Source: Discostella pseudostelligera
Lineage: Eukaryota > Bacillariophyta > Thalassiosirophyceae > Thalassiosirales > Thalassiosiraceae
DNA length: 50,754 bases
Direction: 5' to 3'
Assembly: GCA_036940085.1 (NCBI GenBank)
Contig: JALLBK010000612.1
Coordinates: 1-50,754, forward strand
Under the pieces are notes generated by a model. The model was not told the origin of the DNA. It saw only the letters and a program-made list of their open reading frames with translations, and did not search any database. The translations under genes and the position numbers were made by a program. Shown in pieces: positions 1 to 8,895 of the stretch; position 1 is the first letter of the stretch, and each line of letters opens with the position of its first letter.

Positions 1-434
1 ATCGCCAAAAAAAAATTTAGACCGCCGAGGATGATTTACGGCAGGCACCCACTATGACATCTCAGCAATCGTCTCGCCGTTCTCCGGTCCGGCCGTCTGC
101 ACACGTGTCACTGTATGACGTCACTTCCTGGTACATTTCTACGTAGAATTTGCCAAACAATATGGGATTTTGCAGGATTTTTTTTATTTTGCATATGGCC
201 ACTTTGGAATGGTAATCACCCTATCATCATGCCACATCATGCCATCCACAATTATTGCCACTGCAACATTCCAACCTATTCCAACCACCCACCGTCACTC
301 ATCTCATCATTGGTGCATTATTTGTTTTGCATTGATACTCTCCCCTCTCGCTCTTGAATATCAACCCACCTGCTGGCTCGACCTCATCAACCACGTCGTG
401 TATAGTTGTAAGTGATTCGATCCCCTTCCAAATC
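1..434. other. Upstream region of the MATH-BTB pseudogene
   Basis: No convincing gene. It holds a palindromic ACACGTGT (101-108, G-box core) and, 7 bases on, a full cAMP-response-type palindrome TGACGTCA (116-123). Both sit 310-330 bases upstream of the first ATG of the decayed MATH-BTB gene, so they may be remnants of its promoter. Short open frames here lack any recognisable motif and overlap one another in different frames. Confidence 0.4.
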
Positions 435-870
435 ATGTCAGCCCAATGCAATGAATCAGAGAGTGATGATGAACATCCGACCACATCCTTGGTTCATGTT
501 GGCAAATGGTCACCTGATTTTCAAGATTGGGATAGAACTCATCTTTTCTTTCATGATTTTGCCGATCGTCTGGCTCATATTGTAGCACACGATGATTCTC
601 GATTAAGTTCCAACTTTTCATGCTTGGGCCATGTCTGGTCTCTATGGCTACATCAATATGGTGGCATGATATGGATCTCTCTCAGGAATGAGTCGGGAGG
701 AGATATCACTTTTGAATTTGGCATTTCTATAAGATGCAAATGATGACAAAGTTGAAGATTATTATTGCACCTACAGTTTACGTGAAGATGAGGGTGAGGA
801 TGTAATGAATTTTACTACATGCCAAAAAGCCTTGAACAATCTTGTAACTAATGTCTTGGTGATGGAGGTC

Positions 871-1249
871 TGTAGTGGATATGCGGAAGGGGTTGCTTTC
901 GCGTGGACAGCCAATCACATCTGGCTGTCACTTTCATATGGACATGATCCTTTATCCTTTCGAATCTTGTCCTCTGCATTTTCGTGGCTGACAAGACATT
1001 ACTTGCAATGACATCTGGATCTTTCTGGGTGTCACAAATGTCAGCCTCACATTTTCCCTCTCTGCATCTTCAACACGAAGTACCACGCAGATTGCATTGT
1101 CAAGCAGCATGTGGTTGAGCAAACTCCTCTGGAGTTTGACTTCACTTCTTTCATCTTTCATCAGTTACATCTAAAAGAGACAATTACTCGTAACCATTAT
1201 CGTCCCTAGTATTGGCCATAGTAGGCCTCTTCCTTTAGTAGTCTCTACA
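871..1249 (+). repeat. 5' LTR of the Copia element
   Basis: Direct repeat partner of 2855-3233. It starts TGTAGTGG and ends AGTCTCTACA, with short TGTAG/CTACA terminal inverted repeats. It lies directly after a MATH-BTB codon, so it marks the left insertion boundary. A sequence after it, GTTATGAGCC (1251-1260), could be a degenerate primer-binding site, but the match to an initiator-tRNA 3' end is poor. Confidence 0.9.
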
Positions 1250-1313
1250 AGTTATGAGCCTTCTTTTATGCTAATCATTGCATATTCACCTCTTTGCAGT
1301 GATTGCTGATAAC

Positions 1314-1441
1314 CAAGTGACGACGTAGTCCATGGCGATTTGCCACATAACCAATTCATCAAGCGACGAAGTAGTCTGTGGCGACTTGCTACATAACCCT
1401 TTCAAGTGACAAAGTAGTTCATGGCGACTTGCCACATAACC
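1314..1441 (+). repeat. Three 39-bp repeats in the element leader
   Basis: Copies at 1314-1352, 1360-1398 and 1403-1441 share CAAGTGACGAAGTAGT and GGCGACTTGCCACATAACC with a few substitutions. They are separated by 7-bp and 4-bp spacers. They lie between the 5' LTR and the gag-like frame, in the untranslated leader where packaging or dimerisation signals normally lie. Confidence 0.85.
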
Positions 1442-1454
1442 TCCTTTCTATATC

Positions 1455-2052
1455 ATGCCCGATTCCCTCGACAACAGGGTCTCAACAAGCCCTGATACCA
1501 AACTCTCTCCTGACCAATCTCCCGACAACATCGACAATGAGGAGGAAAGAGATTTCACAAGAACAACATCAATGGTATGACTTCAAGATCTCATCACTGG
1601 AGACAACCTTGCTGCACTACTTGACCGCCTACCTACTTCAACGCTCGAGAAACAATACATGGCAAAGTCAATGGCCAATGAGTACGAAGCTTCCGAAGAC
1701 GACCATACAGAGACAGCTTCTACCTCCAAGAATGTCACAATCAATGCCGGCATTCCTGCAGGTGGCGGCATCGGCGTTGGCATTCCTGCAGGCGGCGGCA
1801 TCGGCTCTGGCTCGACTGATACCAATACCCCACTACTTTCCAACCGAGCCAGCCCTCCACCTCTATTATCGCACAGATCAAGTTCAACAGGTGGTCGTGA
1901 CGGTGATTCCAACCAAGGCGGACTCTTTTCTGGTATTGGGAGCTCATTTGGAGGATTTACCGGCTGCGGAGGTGGCTCCGGCGGTATTTCAAGTGGATAT
2001 GGTGGCCGCGGAGGTGGCTTTGGCCATGGTGGCGGTAGTACCACCCCACCCC
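1455..2052 (+). pseudogene. Gag-like remnant of the Copia element
   Basis: An ATG at 1455 opens a frame reading MPDSLDNRVSTSPDTKLS, then a TGA stop at 1578-1580, then LQDLITGDNLAALLDRL and a Gly-rich segment with two IPAGGGIG repeats and a GGRGGGFGHGGG tract. Position after the LTR and the loose N-terminal sequence suggest gag. No CCHC zinc knuckle is present. Near 2050 the frame gives way to the RT fragment, which is the internal deletion junction. Confidence 0.55.
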
Positions 2053-2053
2053 T

Positions 2054-2827
2054 GCTGAATGTGCTCCGCTACCCAAGGATGATACCGGTGAACCTGCAAG
2101 CGGTATGATCAACTATGCCAGTGTTGCTGGAATGCTTTTGTATTTATGTGGCCACTCCTGACCGGACATATCTTTTGCTGTACATCAGTGTGCTCGTTAT
2201 ACTTTTGATCTGAAGCAGCATCATGAGAAGGCTTTGCTACGTATTGGGAGATATTTGAAAGGCACATTGGATAATGGCCTCATTCTCACACCATCCTCAA
2301 CTCTTGCTCTTGATTGCTACCCTGACGCTGACTTTGCAGGCCTCTGGAATCACGAGGTTCCTGATGACCCACATTGCATCCGCAGTCAGACTGGTTACGT
2401 CATCACCCTCAGCTCTTGTCCGGTTCTTTGGGTCAGTAAGATGCAAACTGCAATAGCTCTGTCCACCATGGAAGCCGATTATATTGCGCTTAGCCAATCA
2501 TGCAAGGACTTATTCCCAATCATGGACTTGGTCGCCAAACTCTCCAGTTCACTTGCGCTCGACTTCGACAGCTCTCCCTGCCTTCATGTTCGGATTCATG
2601 AAGATAATGTTGGTGCTCTCACACTTGGTAGACTACTAGAACCCCACCAGATGACTCCACGTTCAAAACACTACGCACTGAAGTATCATTGGTTTCATGA
2701 GCATCTTGCTCCACGACGAATTGAACTTGTGAAGATCGACACTGGAGACCAACTCGGCGATATCTTTACTAAAGGCCTGGACAACGTAGCTTTTCATCAG
2801 CTGCGAAAGAAACTCATAGGCTGGTAA
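2054..2827 (+). pseudogene. Copia pol remnant: RT C-terminus and RNase H
   Basis: The frame reads PLPKDDTGEPASGM, then YASVAGMLLYL, the conserved end of Copia reverse transcriptase. A TGA at 2159-2161 replaces the residue before PDISFAV; Copia usually has Arg there, and one C-to-T change in CGA gives TGA. From 2234 the RNase H domain is complete: DADFAG, SQTGYVITL, STMEADYIALS, EDNVGAL, TPRSKHYALKYHWF and GDIFTKGL, ending at the stop 2825-2827 just before the polypurine tract. It cannot be translated from gag without readthrough and lacks the RT catalytic core. Confidence 0.85.
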
Positions 2828-2854
2828 TGCCATCAGTGTTCTTTCGAGAGGGAG

Positions 2855-3233
2855 TGTAAGGGATATGCGGAAGGGGTTGCTTTCGCGTGGACAGCCAATC
2901 ACATCTGGCTGTCACTTTCATATGGACATGATCCTTTATCCTTTCGAATCTTGTCCTCTGCATTTTCGTGGCTGACAAGACATTACTTGCAATGACATCT
3001 GGATCTTTCTGGGTGTCACAAATGTCAGCCTCACATTTTCCCTCTCTGCATCTTCAACACGAAGTACCACGCAGATTGCATTGTCAAGCAGCATGTGGTT
3101 GAGCAAACTCCTCTGGAGTTTGACTTCACTTCTTTCATCTTTCATCAATTACATCTAAAAGAGACAATTACTCCTATTCATTATCGTCCCTAGTATCGAC
3201 CGTAGTAGGCCTCTTCCTTTAGTAGTCTCTACA
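2855..3233 (+). repeat. 3' LTR of the Copia element
   Basis: Direct repeat partner of 871-1249. It starts TGTAAGGG and ends AGTCTCTACA. MATH-BTB coding sequence resumes at 3234. Confidence 0.9.
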
Positions 3234-4124
3234 GGTTTGAATGAGGCGTCCCAAATTTCCCCAATTCCCACTCATTCAAAAATCCTTCAGCATGTAAAAA
3301 TACAAAAGTTGCACTTAGATGAAGAATCTGCTGATGTTGTCTTTGAGGTTGGGGGGCATCAAGAACATGATGATGCAAAAGAGGACAATACAATCAAAAA
3401 GAGGAAGACGGAGGTTACTAAATTTCATGCCCACTCGTTCATTTTGAAGAATGCCGCTCCACTACTTGTAGAGTTGTGTTCATTTGATGATCCATCCCCA
3501 ACTATTCTGATTCCCATTGTATCACCAGAAACATTCCGTCATTTGCTACTGTACATATATGGACACGATATCCCTGACTTTGGTGCTGACATCTCACATT
3601 GGTGGATAGATATGGTGCGATCAATCTCAAAATCGAGGCCGAAACATATGATGTGTCTTCAATAACAATCAATCTAGAAAATGTGATGGATCACCTCAAT
3701 TTTGCTCATTCAAAGAATTGTGTCTTGTTGAAGGAGAGAGTGATAGAGTTTATTGCCACGAACAGGGGGTAACAATTCTCTTCAAAAAATAGCGGCAGAC
3801 GCCCCTGGCGATCTTATGCATGAAATTTTGGCAGTGAGAGAGAGAGTGGAGGTTGGTGCGATACTGACAAGCTTGAAGCCAAGAGCATCAGTGAACTACG
3901 TCGTATGGCGATACAGAGGGATAGATGATGTTGATGGATCCAGGGAAACGTTGGTTGCTGGTCTTAAAAAGGAATGGGGAGTGTAAAGCCAATCGGATCT
4001 AATGCTGAGTCGACTCTAATTTAACTGCCAGCCTTTCATTCATCTGGACATAATACGCAACCAATGCATCAACGTCGTTACCCCACCACAGAGTCAGGAC
4101 AAAAATATTTTCATTCCTATTCGT

Positions 4125-5672
4125 TTATAGAGGTGGCAACCCAGTTCGCAATCTCATCCTCTCAGCAATCAAAAACGCCAACTCCAATGCCTGACTTCCG
4201 TTCAAACGCGGATCACACGCCGTGGCATAATTCTTATTCAACGTCTCATCACTCACGGCACTAACTCCACCAGTGCACTCGGTAACATCCTCTCCGGTCA
4301 TTTCAATATGCACCCCGCCTGGATGCGATCCCATCTCATCATGCACATCAAAGAAGGCCCGGAGTTCCGCACGGATATTATCAAAGTCACGAGTTTTGAA
4401 TCCAGACTCCGATTTGCGTGTGTTGCCATGGACGGGATCACTAATCCAAACTACTGCCTTGCCCTCTCGCTGGACAGCACGGATCAAGCCTGGAAGATTC
4501 TTCCTCAACTTCTCGGCACCCATACGAACAATAATAGAGAGCTTACCCGGGACATTTTGCGGATTCATCGTATCAATAATGCGAATAAGTTCCTCGGGAG
4601 TGCACTTATCAGAGACTTTGACACCGAGGGGATTACCCACACCGCGGGTGAATTCAAGGTGCGCTCCATCGAGGTCACGTGTGCGTTCTCCCACCCAAAG
4701 CATGTGGGCCGAACAATCGTACCATTTTCCGGTAGTGGAATCTTGTCGCGTCAATGCCTGTTCGTAGGGCAATAGCAAACATTCATGGGCCGTGTAGAAG
4801 TCAACACTGGTGAATTCTGGCTTGGATGTATCAACCCCAATCGCCTTCATGAAACGAAGAGATTCATCAATTTTCGCAGCAAGTTTTTGATAACGTGACC
4901 CCTCCTCTGTATCCTCGACAAAGTCAAGGTTCCAAGCATGCAAACGTGCAATGTCCGCAAAGCCACCGGTACTGAAGGCACGTAAGATGTTGAGTGTCTG
5001 TGCACTTTGATGGTAGGCATCGACCATGAGATTGGGATCATTCCGCCGGGCCTCGGGGGTGAATTCCTCGCGATTCACATTATCACCCCGGTAGGAGGGG
5101 AGAGATACACCATCAATCACTTCGTTGGGTTCTGAGCGTGGCTTGGCGAACTGCCCTGCCATCCGACCAATCTTCACCACTGGCATGGCACTACCAAACG
5201 TCAACACCAGAGCCATTTGCAGTAGAACGCGGAAGGTATCCCGAATGTGATTTACATGGAACTCCTTAAAGCTCTCGGCACAATCTCCACCCATCAATAC
5301 GAATCCCTGCCCCTGTGTAACACGCGCCAACTTCTCGTGGAGAGAACGGACCTCGCCAGCAAAGACGAGTGGTGCTACGCGGTTGAGTGTTTCGACGGCA
5401 GCGTCGAGCTCCTCCTGACTTTCGTACACTGGCATTTGCTTTGCGATGCTATTCTTCCATGAATCGGGTGACCATGCTTTATTGTCGCCAGGGGGGAAGG
5501 AGGAGGTGGAACCGGAGTTGTTTACCCGTGGAGCAGACGCGACATTGAGGCTGGTGCTCGAGCTGGATGTAGGCGCAGCTGGTGCGGTGCCGAGTGAGTT
5601 GGGGACGAAGGCGGCTCCTCCATTCAGACTCGATGCGAGGAGAAAGGCGGTGCTGCTTGTTGATAATCTCAT
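4125..5672 (-). CDS. Class II DAHP synthase, plastid-targeted
   Basis: 3-deoxy-D-arabino-heptulosonate-7-phosphate synthase joins phosphoenolpyruvate and erythrose 4-phosphate, the first step of the shikimate pathway. The single-exon 515-residue protein shows class II (plant/actinobacterial) hallmarks: GGDCAESF (128-135), [12 protein letters not shown] (169-180), [43 protein letters not shown] and [20 protein letters not shown] near the C-terminus. It ends LRTGLPPL. The N-terminus is a signal peptide with the diatom plastid site GGA/AFVP around residues 18-24, followed by a Ser/Thr/Pro-rich transit stretch to about residue 60. The catalytic part is about the family's usual length. It shares a 370-bp divergent promoter with ATG101. 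Confidence 0.95.
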   Translation of the reverse strand: MRLSTSSTAFLLASSLNGGAAFVPNSLGTAPAAPTSSSSTSLNVASAPRVNNSGSTSSFPPGDNKAWSPDSWKNSIAKQMPVYESQEELDAAVETLNRVAPLVFAGEVRSLHEKLARVTQGQGFVLMGGDCAESFKEFHVNHIRDTFRVLLQMALVLTFGSAMPVVKIGRMAGQFAKPRSEPNEVIDGVSLPSYRGDNVNREEFTPEARRNDPNLMVDAYHQSAQTLNILRAFSTGGFADIARLHAWNLDFVEDTEEGSRYQKLAAKIDESLRFMKAIGVDTSKPEFTSVDFYTAHECLLLPYEQALTRQDSTTGKWYDCSAHMLWVGERTRDLDGAHLEFTRGVGNPLGVKVSDKCTPEELIRIIDTMNPQNVPGKLSIIVRMGAEKLRKNLPGLIRAVQREGKAVVWISDPVHGNTRKSESGFKTRDFDNIRAELRAFFDVHDEMGSHPGGVHIEMTGEDVTECTGGVSAVSDETLNKNYATACDPRLNGSQALELAFLIAERMRLRTGLPPL

Positions 5673-6042
5673 TGTTCCAATATATTATTAGTGCAGATGC
5701 GGAATCGATGAGGGTGATGGTGATGGGGTATTAATTGTTGATTCACCGTCGGCGATGCTTCAATATTTGAATTTGGATTCGGCTCTTTTATTTGGTGCAT
5801 CATCGCACATCGCATCTGCTTCTGCTTTTTGGTCCGTGTCTGTGTGGTGTCGGTTGTTCCTCGTGTCGCCAATCGACGGACAGTTCCGCGGTCCAAAAGA
5901 TCCAACCTGACGCCAGACAGACGAAGATCCAATCACCCAATCCTGACGCCAGACAGTCGACGACGAAGAAGAGGACGTTGTCCGTGAGATGACGACGACG
6001 ATGTTGTGAAGCGCAATCAGAATGAGAATAATTCGATGAACC
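5673..6042. promoter_or_regulatory. Divergent promoter of DAHP synthase and ATG101
   Basis: 370 bp between two diverging starts, with no gene. It holds two exact copies of CCTGACGCCAGACAG (5906-5920 and 5942-5956), 36 bp apart on the same strand. The first extends into CGCCAGACAGACGAA (5911-5925), which recurs in the divergent promoter upstream of lycopene cyclase (33750-33764). No TATA box is evident. Confidence 0.5.
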
Positions 6043-7003
6043 ATGAATTGCCAAGTCCATCGCCTACCCGAACTAGAAACCGCCACCTCCGGCACTAGGG
6101 AGGCACTACAGGCAATCATCCATACAATTATCTTCATCCGTTCTCCCGGCCCGGTGGCACCATACGATGTGCAGTGCGAAAGTTTCCAAATGACCTACAC
6201 TCGCATCGCTACCGATGCCGACTCGCTTCCTATTGCCAATACTCGAACAACGTCGTCGTCGCGAACATCATCCTCGTTGTCATCATCACCGCGTCAATAT
6301 CTTTACAAACAGCAACATCAATTTCAAAAGCAACAGCAACAGCAACAACATCCTTCATCCTACCACAAAAGCGATCTCGATCGTAAAGTCGATGACTCCA
6401 TAGAAACCTTCCTTCGAACACTCACCCCCATCGGACCAGAATTAATGGCGGGCAATCTTATGATATCTTTCTTCGAACGACGTACGAAAAATAAATTATT
6501 TGGATTGGTCAATCAGGAGGAGAAGGTGGTGTGGGAACAGTGGATATTAAGGGTAGTTGTCAATAATACTCCGCGACCAATGGGTGAGGATGAGGCGAGT
6601 GTTATTGAAAGGCAGCGGATTCAGGTAAATATGAGTTGCATGCGTAGATGTTATGATTCACTCACAGCTGTAGCTGGTTGGAGTTGCATTCTAACTGTCG
6701 ACGTTTGCTTGATTTGTAACTCTACACTCAATAGGATACGGCTGAGGGAATGTTGCAAGCGGTGCTACTCAAAGTATTTGAGCTAGCCGGAAGTGAAACC
6801 GATCATATTCCACCAGTGATGGTAAGTTGCTCAACTATTTGCATTGATTTCGAGAATTGAGGAATGCATGCATTGCAATCTTACGAAATTCCTTGTCAAT
6901 GCAGTATGAATTCGAAATCAAGAATGCCAAAAAAGCAGACGATAGAGATGAGGTGTACTCGAGAGTGTCCAACCTTCCTGCACTTATTAACCTTGGATCA
7001 TGA
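6043..7003 (+). CDS. ATG101: Autophagy-related protein ATG101
   Basis: A HORMA-type subunit of the ATG1/ULK autophagy initiation complex that stabilises ATG13. Exons 6043-6624, 6735-6821 and 6905-7003 (introns 110 and 83 bp, GTAAAT and GTAAGT donors, phase 0) give 255 residues. The start MNCQVHRLPELE matches the plant ATG101 start (MNC, then a short acidic stretch). EALQAIIHTIIFIRSPGPV and DVQCESFQMTY follow, and WEQWILRVVV is the conserved core strand. Exon 2 ends HIPPVM, and exon 3 opens YEFEIK, as in plant homologues. An extra low-complexity insert (Ser-rich, then poly-Gln, residues about 67-110) makes it longer than the usual 210-220 residues. The C-terminal 30 residues are weakly conserved, so the last exon is less certain. 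Confidence 0.85.
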
Positions 7004-7345
7004 TGGCGAATTACAGTACTGTAGACTATTCACGATGGAATATGTATTTGATTTCCTAGTGAGATGGTGGTCTTCTGGTGGATATTGTTCCGAAACGAAG
7101 AGAATACCGACAGATACTGACGCAATGAAAATAACTGTACAATTACCACCCTCTAATTTTATTCTTTATTCACTCGAGATTAGTATACCTTCTTCCAACG
7201 TTCCATAATCAGAAGTCACCCCTCCGTTTCTGTCGGACCACATTATTTGGTTGAGATCAAGATGAATGACTTTATGCATGTAAGCGATTTCAATCGGTGA
7301 TTGATGTGCCAGCGGTTAGACACACGAGAGACACACACATCTGAC
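7004..7345. other. Convergent 3' region, no gene seen
   Basis: 342 bp between the ATG101 stop and the stop of the DUF1295 gene on the other strand. Only short uncharacteristic frames are present; probably the two 3' UTRs. Confidence 0.5.
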
Positions 7346-8564
7346 TTACTCATCTTTCACATTTGGCTGCGTCTTGTATTCATACCTTTCAAAATCAAAG
7401 AAGATGGTCCGTTTCAAGAACTTTGGGATGTAACCATACCCAATGAACGGAATCAAGATCGAGGTATTGTCACGATACCTTGTGTATCGCTCTGGACATT
7501 TGTCGTAGTATCGTTTGAGATTCTTTCCCTCTGCATTGGATATACCCGTAGGTTGCATATTGAGCAATATTTGCATTGTAAATAGTGGAGAGACAATTCC
7601 TGCCCACCACAGAGGATCGGCGTACCCGCCCAGAGGATTCTCTGAGCTGGAATAGCTAAATGCGAAGAGACACCACCACTGAAATATTTCTCCAAAGTAG
7701 TTGGGATGACCTGTAGCAGAAACAAAAGATTAGTGGATAATTCACAGAAACTGAACTTCACAGCATCAGCAGCATTCCTTACGTGAGTACTTCCAAAGCC
7801 CAACCTCGCAGAAATCACCTGGCCTACCATTTTTCACCCACATCGCTTTTTGGATATCAGCCACAATCTCGATCAACACTCCACTACCAAATAAAACTGC
7901 CCATGCTATATCATACGGAGAGAAGCTCGGCATTCTCAAATTCGAAGAGTTCACAAACAACATGGGCATGGAGACGAGCATAACCCAAAATGCCTGAGCC
8001 ATCCAATAGACAAAGAAATTCAGCGGTTGGGGTGGATTTCCATTCTTGCCCAAAACTTCATCGAAGCGTGCGTCTCCCTTGCGCTCATGTGCTCTCCATG
8101 CTAAAAACAGTAGTAGCCATCCACGAGAACAAGCAAAGAGGACAGTTGTGAGGATTTTGCGGGGATCATCGACCCAGTTTAGTGCCCCGTCACCCACGGC
8201 GCCAAGTATTGCTGATAAGATGGCCACGACGATGTAGTTCGTTCCACCAAATATATCGTAGAAGGTTTCTGTCTTAAGAAGATACGCCGCGAGGAAACCG
8301 ACTGTTTGCATTCCGAAGGTGGTGGCTGCGGCAGTACCGTAGACCAAAGCTTGACTCCCCATTTTTCTTGCTTGTTGTACGACGCTGCCTAAAAATGGAT
8401 TGATGCCGAATATCGTCTCCCTTGATGTTGATGTACCCTCCGGCGGTTGCAGTTGCAGATGAGTTGTTGTTAGTGTTAGCGTGACTTGATTTCCGTGGGG
8501 TGAATGCTGTCGCGTTTAGTTCTGACGAGAGCAACAATATGGCTGGGAAGAATCTGGCTTTCAT
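7346..8564 (-). CDS. DUF1295 / steroid 5-alpha-reductase-like membrane protein, plastid-targeted
   Basis: Exons 8564-8437, 8384-7783 and 7710-7346 give 364 residues. The last two exons carry the family: several hydrophobic segments, GLWKYSR then HPNYFGEIFQWWCLF (the DUF1295 signature, split by the 72-bp intron inside the Arg codon), then a Tyr/Arg-rich tail (NLKRYYDKCPERYTRYRD). A GTACAT...GGCAG intron of 52 nt joins a first exon that starts MKARFFPAILLLSSEL and contains NATAFTP, an ASAFAP-like plastid site. Without this intron the family part would begin at Met 8362 with no targeting signal. The family may include NADPH-dependent reductases of lipids or sterols; the substrate cannot be told from sequence. 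An upstream in-frame ATG at 8627 is also possible. Confidence 0.82.
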
Positions 8565-8895
8565 GGACGGCAGAAGCGAACGTAGCAGTAGATAGCAGCG
8601 GCAGCGGCCATCGTCGTCATCGGCCATGCATGCAAGCAGTCAGAAGTCATACCCCGAAGTTCCCGCCAAAATGTGCCACGTCATATCACGCGTCAGAATT
8701 GGCGGGAAATGTGGTGGAAGACCTTTAACGAAGAAGCAAAGATAGTACATAATGGTACTTAACAAAGAAGAGATACTTATGGGGCAGGATCAGAATTTGG
8801 CGGGAAAAAAGATCCAAATTCTAGAGAGAGAGAACGCTTCGATGGTAAACACCAATAGATAGTTCTCTGGAGCTGGAGAGAGGACGCACAAAATA
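8565..8895. promoter_or_regulatory. Divergent promoter with three GGCGGGAA sites
   Basis: The region between the DUF1295 gene (-) and the MFS gene (+). TTCCCGCCAAA at 8660-8670, TTGGCGGGAAAT at 8699-8710 and TTTGGCGGGAAAAAA at 8796-8810 resemble the E2F/DP consensus TTTSGCGC or TTTCCCGCC. The first is on the opposite strand to the others. Confidence 0.5.

Larger units (their letters stand above)
871..3233 (+). mobile_element. Internally deleted Ty1/Copia LTR retrotransposon
   Basis: Two direct 379-bp repeats (871-1249 and 2855-3233) begin TGTA and end CTACA, as LTRs do. They differ at about 9 positions by eye (about 97.6% identity), clustered at the two ends. A purine-rich tract GAGAGGGAG (2846-2854) abuts the 3' LTR, as expected of a polypurine tract. 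The internal region is only 1605 bp, far below the several kb of a complete Copia element: protease, integrase and most of the reverse transcriptase are missing, and a gag-like start is fused to the RT end plus RNase H. In-frame stops show it is not autonomous. No clear target-site duplication is seen: the flanks are AGGTC on the left and GGTTT on the right, and only the tetramers GGTC and GGTT partly agree. Confidence 0.88.
435..3986 (+). pseudogene. MATH-BTB domain protein, pseudogene split by a retrotransposon
   Basis: Coding remnants of one gene flank the Copia element. From ATG 435 a MATH (TRAF-like) domain is readable, with features such as HVWSLWLHQYGG and IWISLRNE. It shifts frame in the A-run near 738-740 and continues to 870 as DDKVEDYYCTYSLRED. 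After the element, 3234-3665 encodes a BTB/POZ domain (SADVVFEV, FHAHSFILKNAAPLL, YIYGHDIPDFGA). The BTB tail continues in another frame after about 3600 (DRYGAINLKIEAETYDV), shifts again at the G5 run 3765-3769 (NNSLQKIAADAPGDLMHEI), and ends in a SAP-like tail (RGIDDVDGSRETLV) after two further shifts between 3855 and 3925. MATH-BTB proteins usually act as CUL3 substrate adaptors; this copy cannot make an intact product. Some shifts could be sequencing errors in homopolymers, but four or five plus an insertion argue for true decay. Confidence 0.8.

Noticed and set aside
1578..1580. In-frame TGA in the gag-like frame, considered as Sec or readthrough
   Set aside because: The element carries other decay marks and no Cys motif surrounds it; a nonsense mutation is simpler.
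2159..2161. In-frame TGA in the Copia RT end
   Set aside because: It replaces the Arg usually seen before PDI; CGA to TGA is a common transition. Not selenocysteine.
866..3238. Target-site duplication of the retrotransposon
   Set aside because: The 5-bp flanks AGGTC and GGTTT do not match; only a partial tetramer match (GGTC/GGTT) is present.
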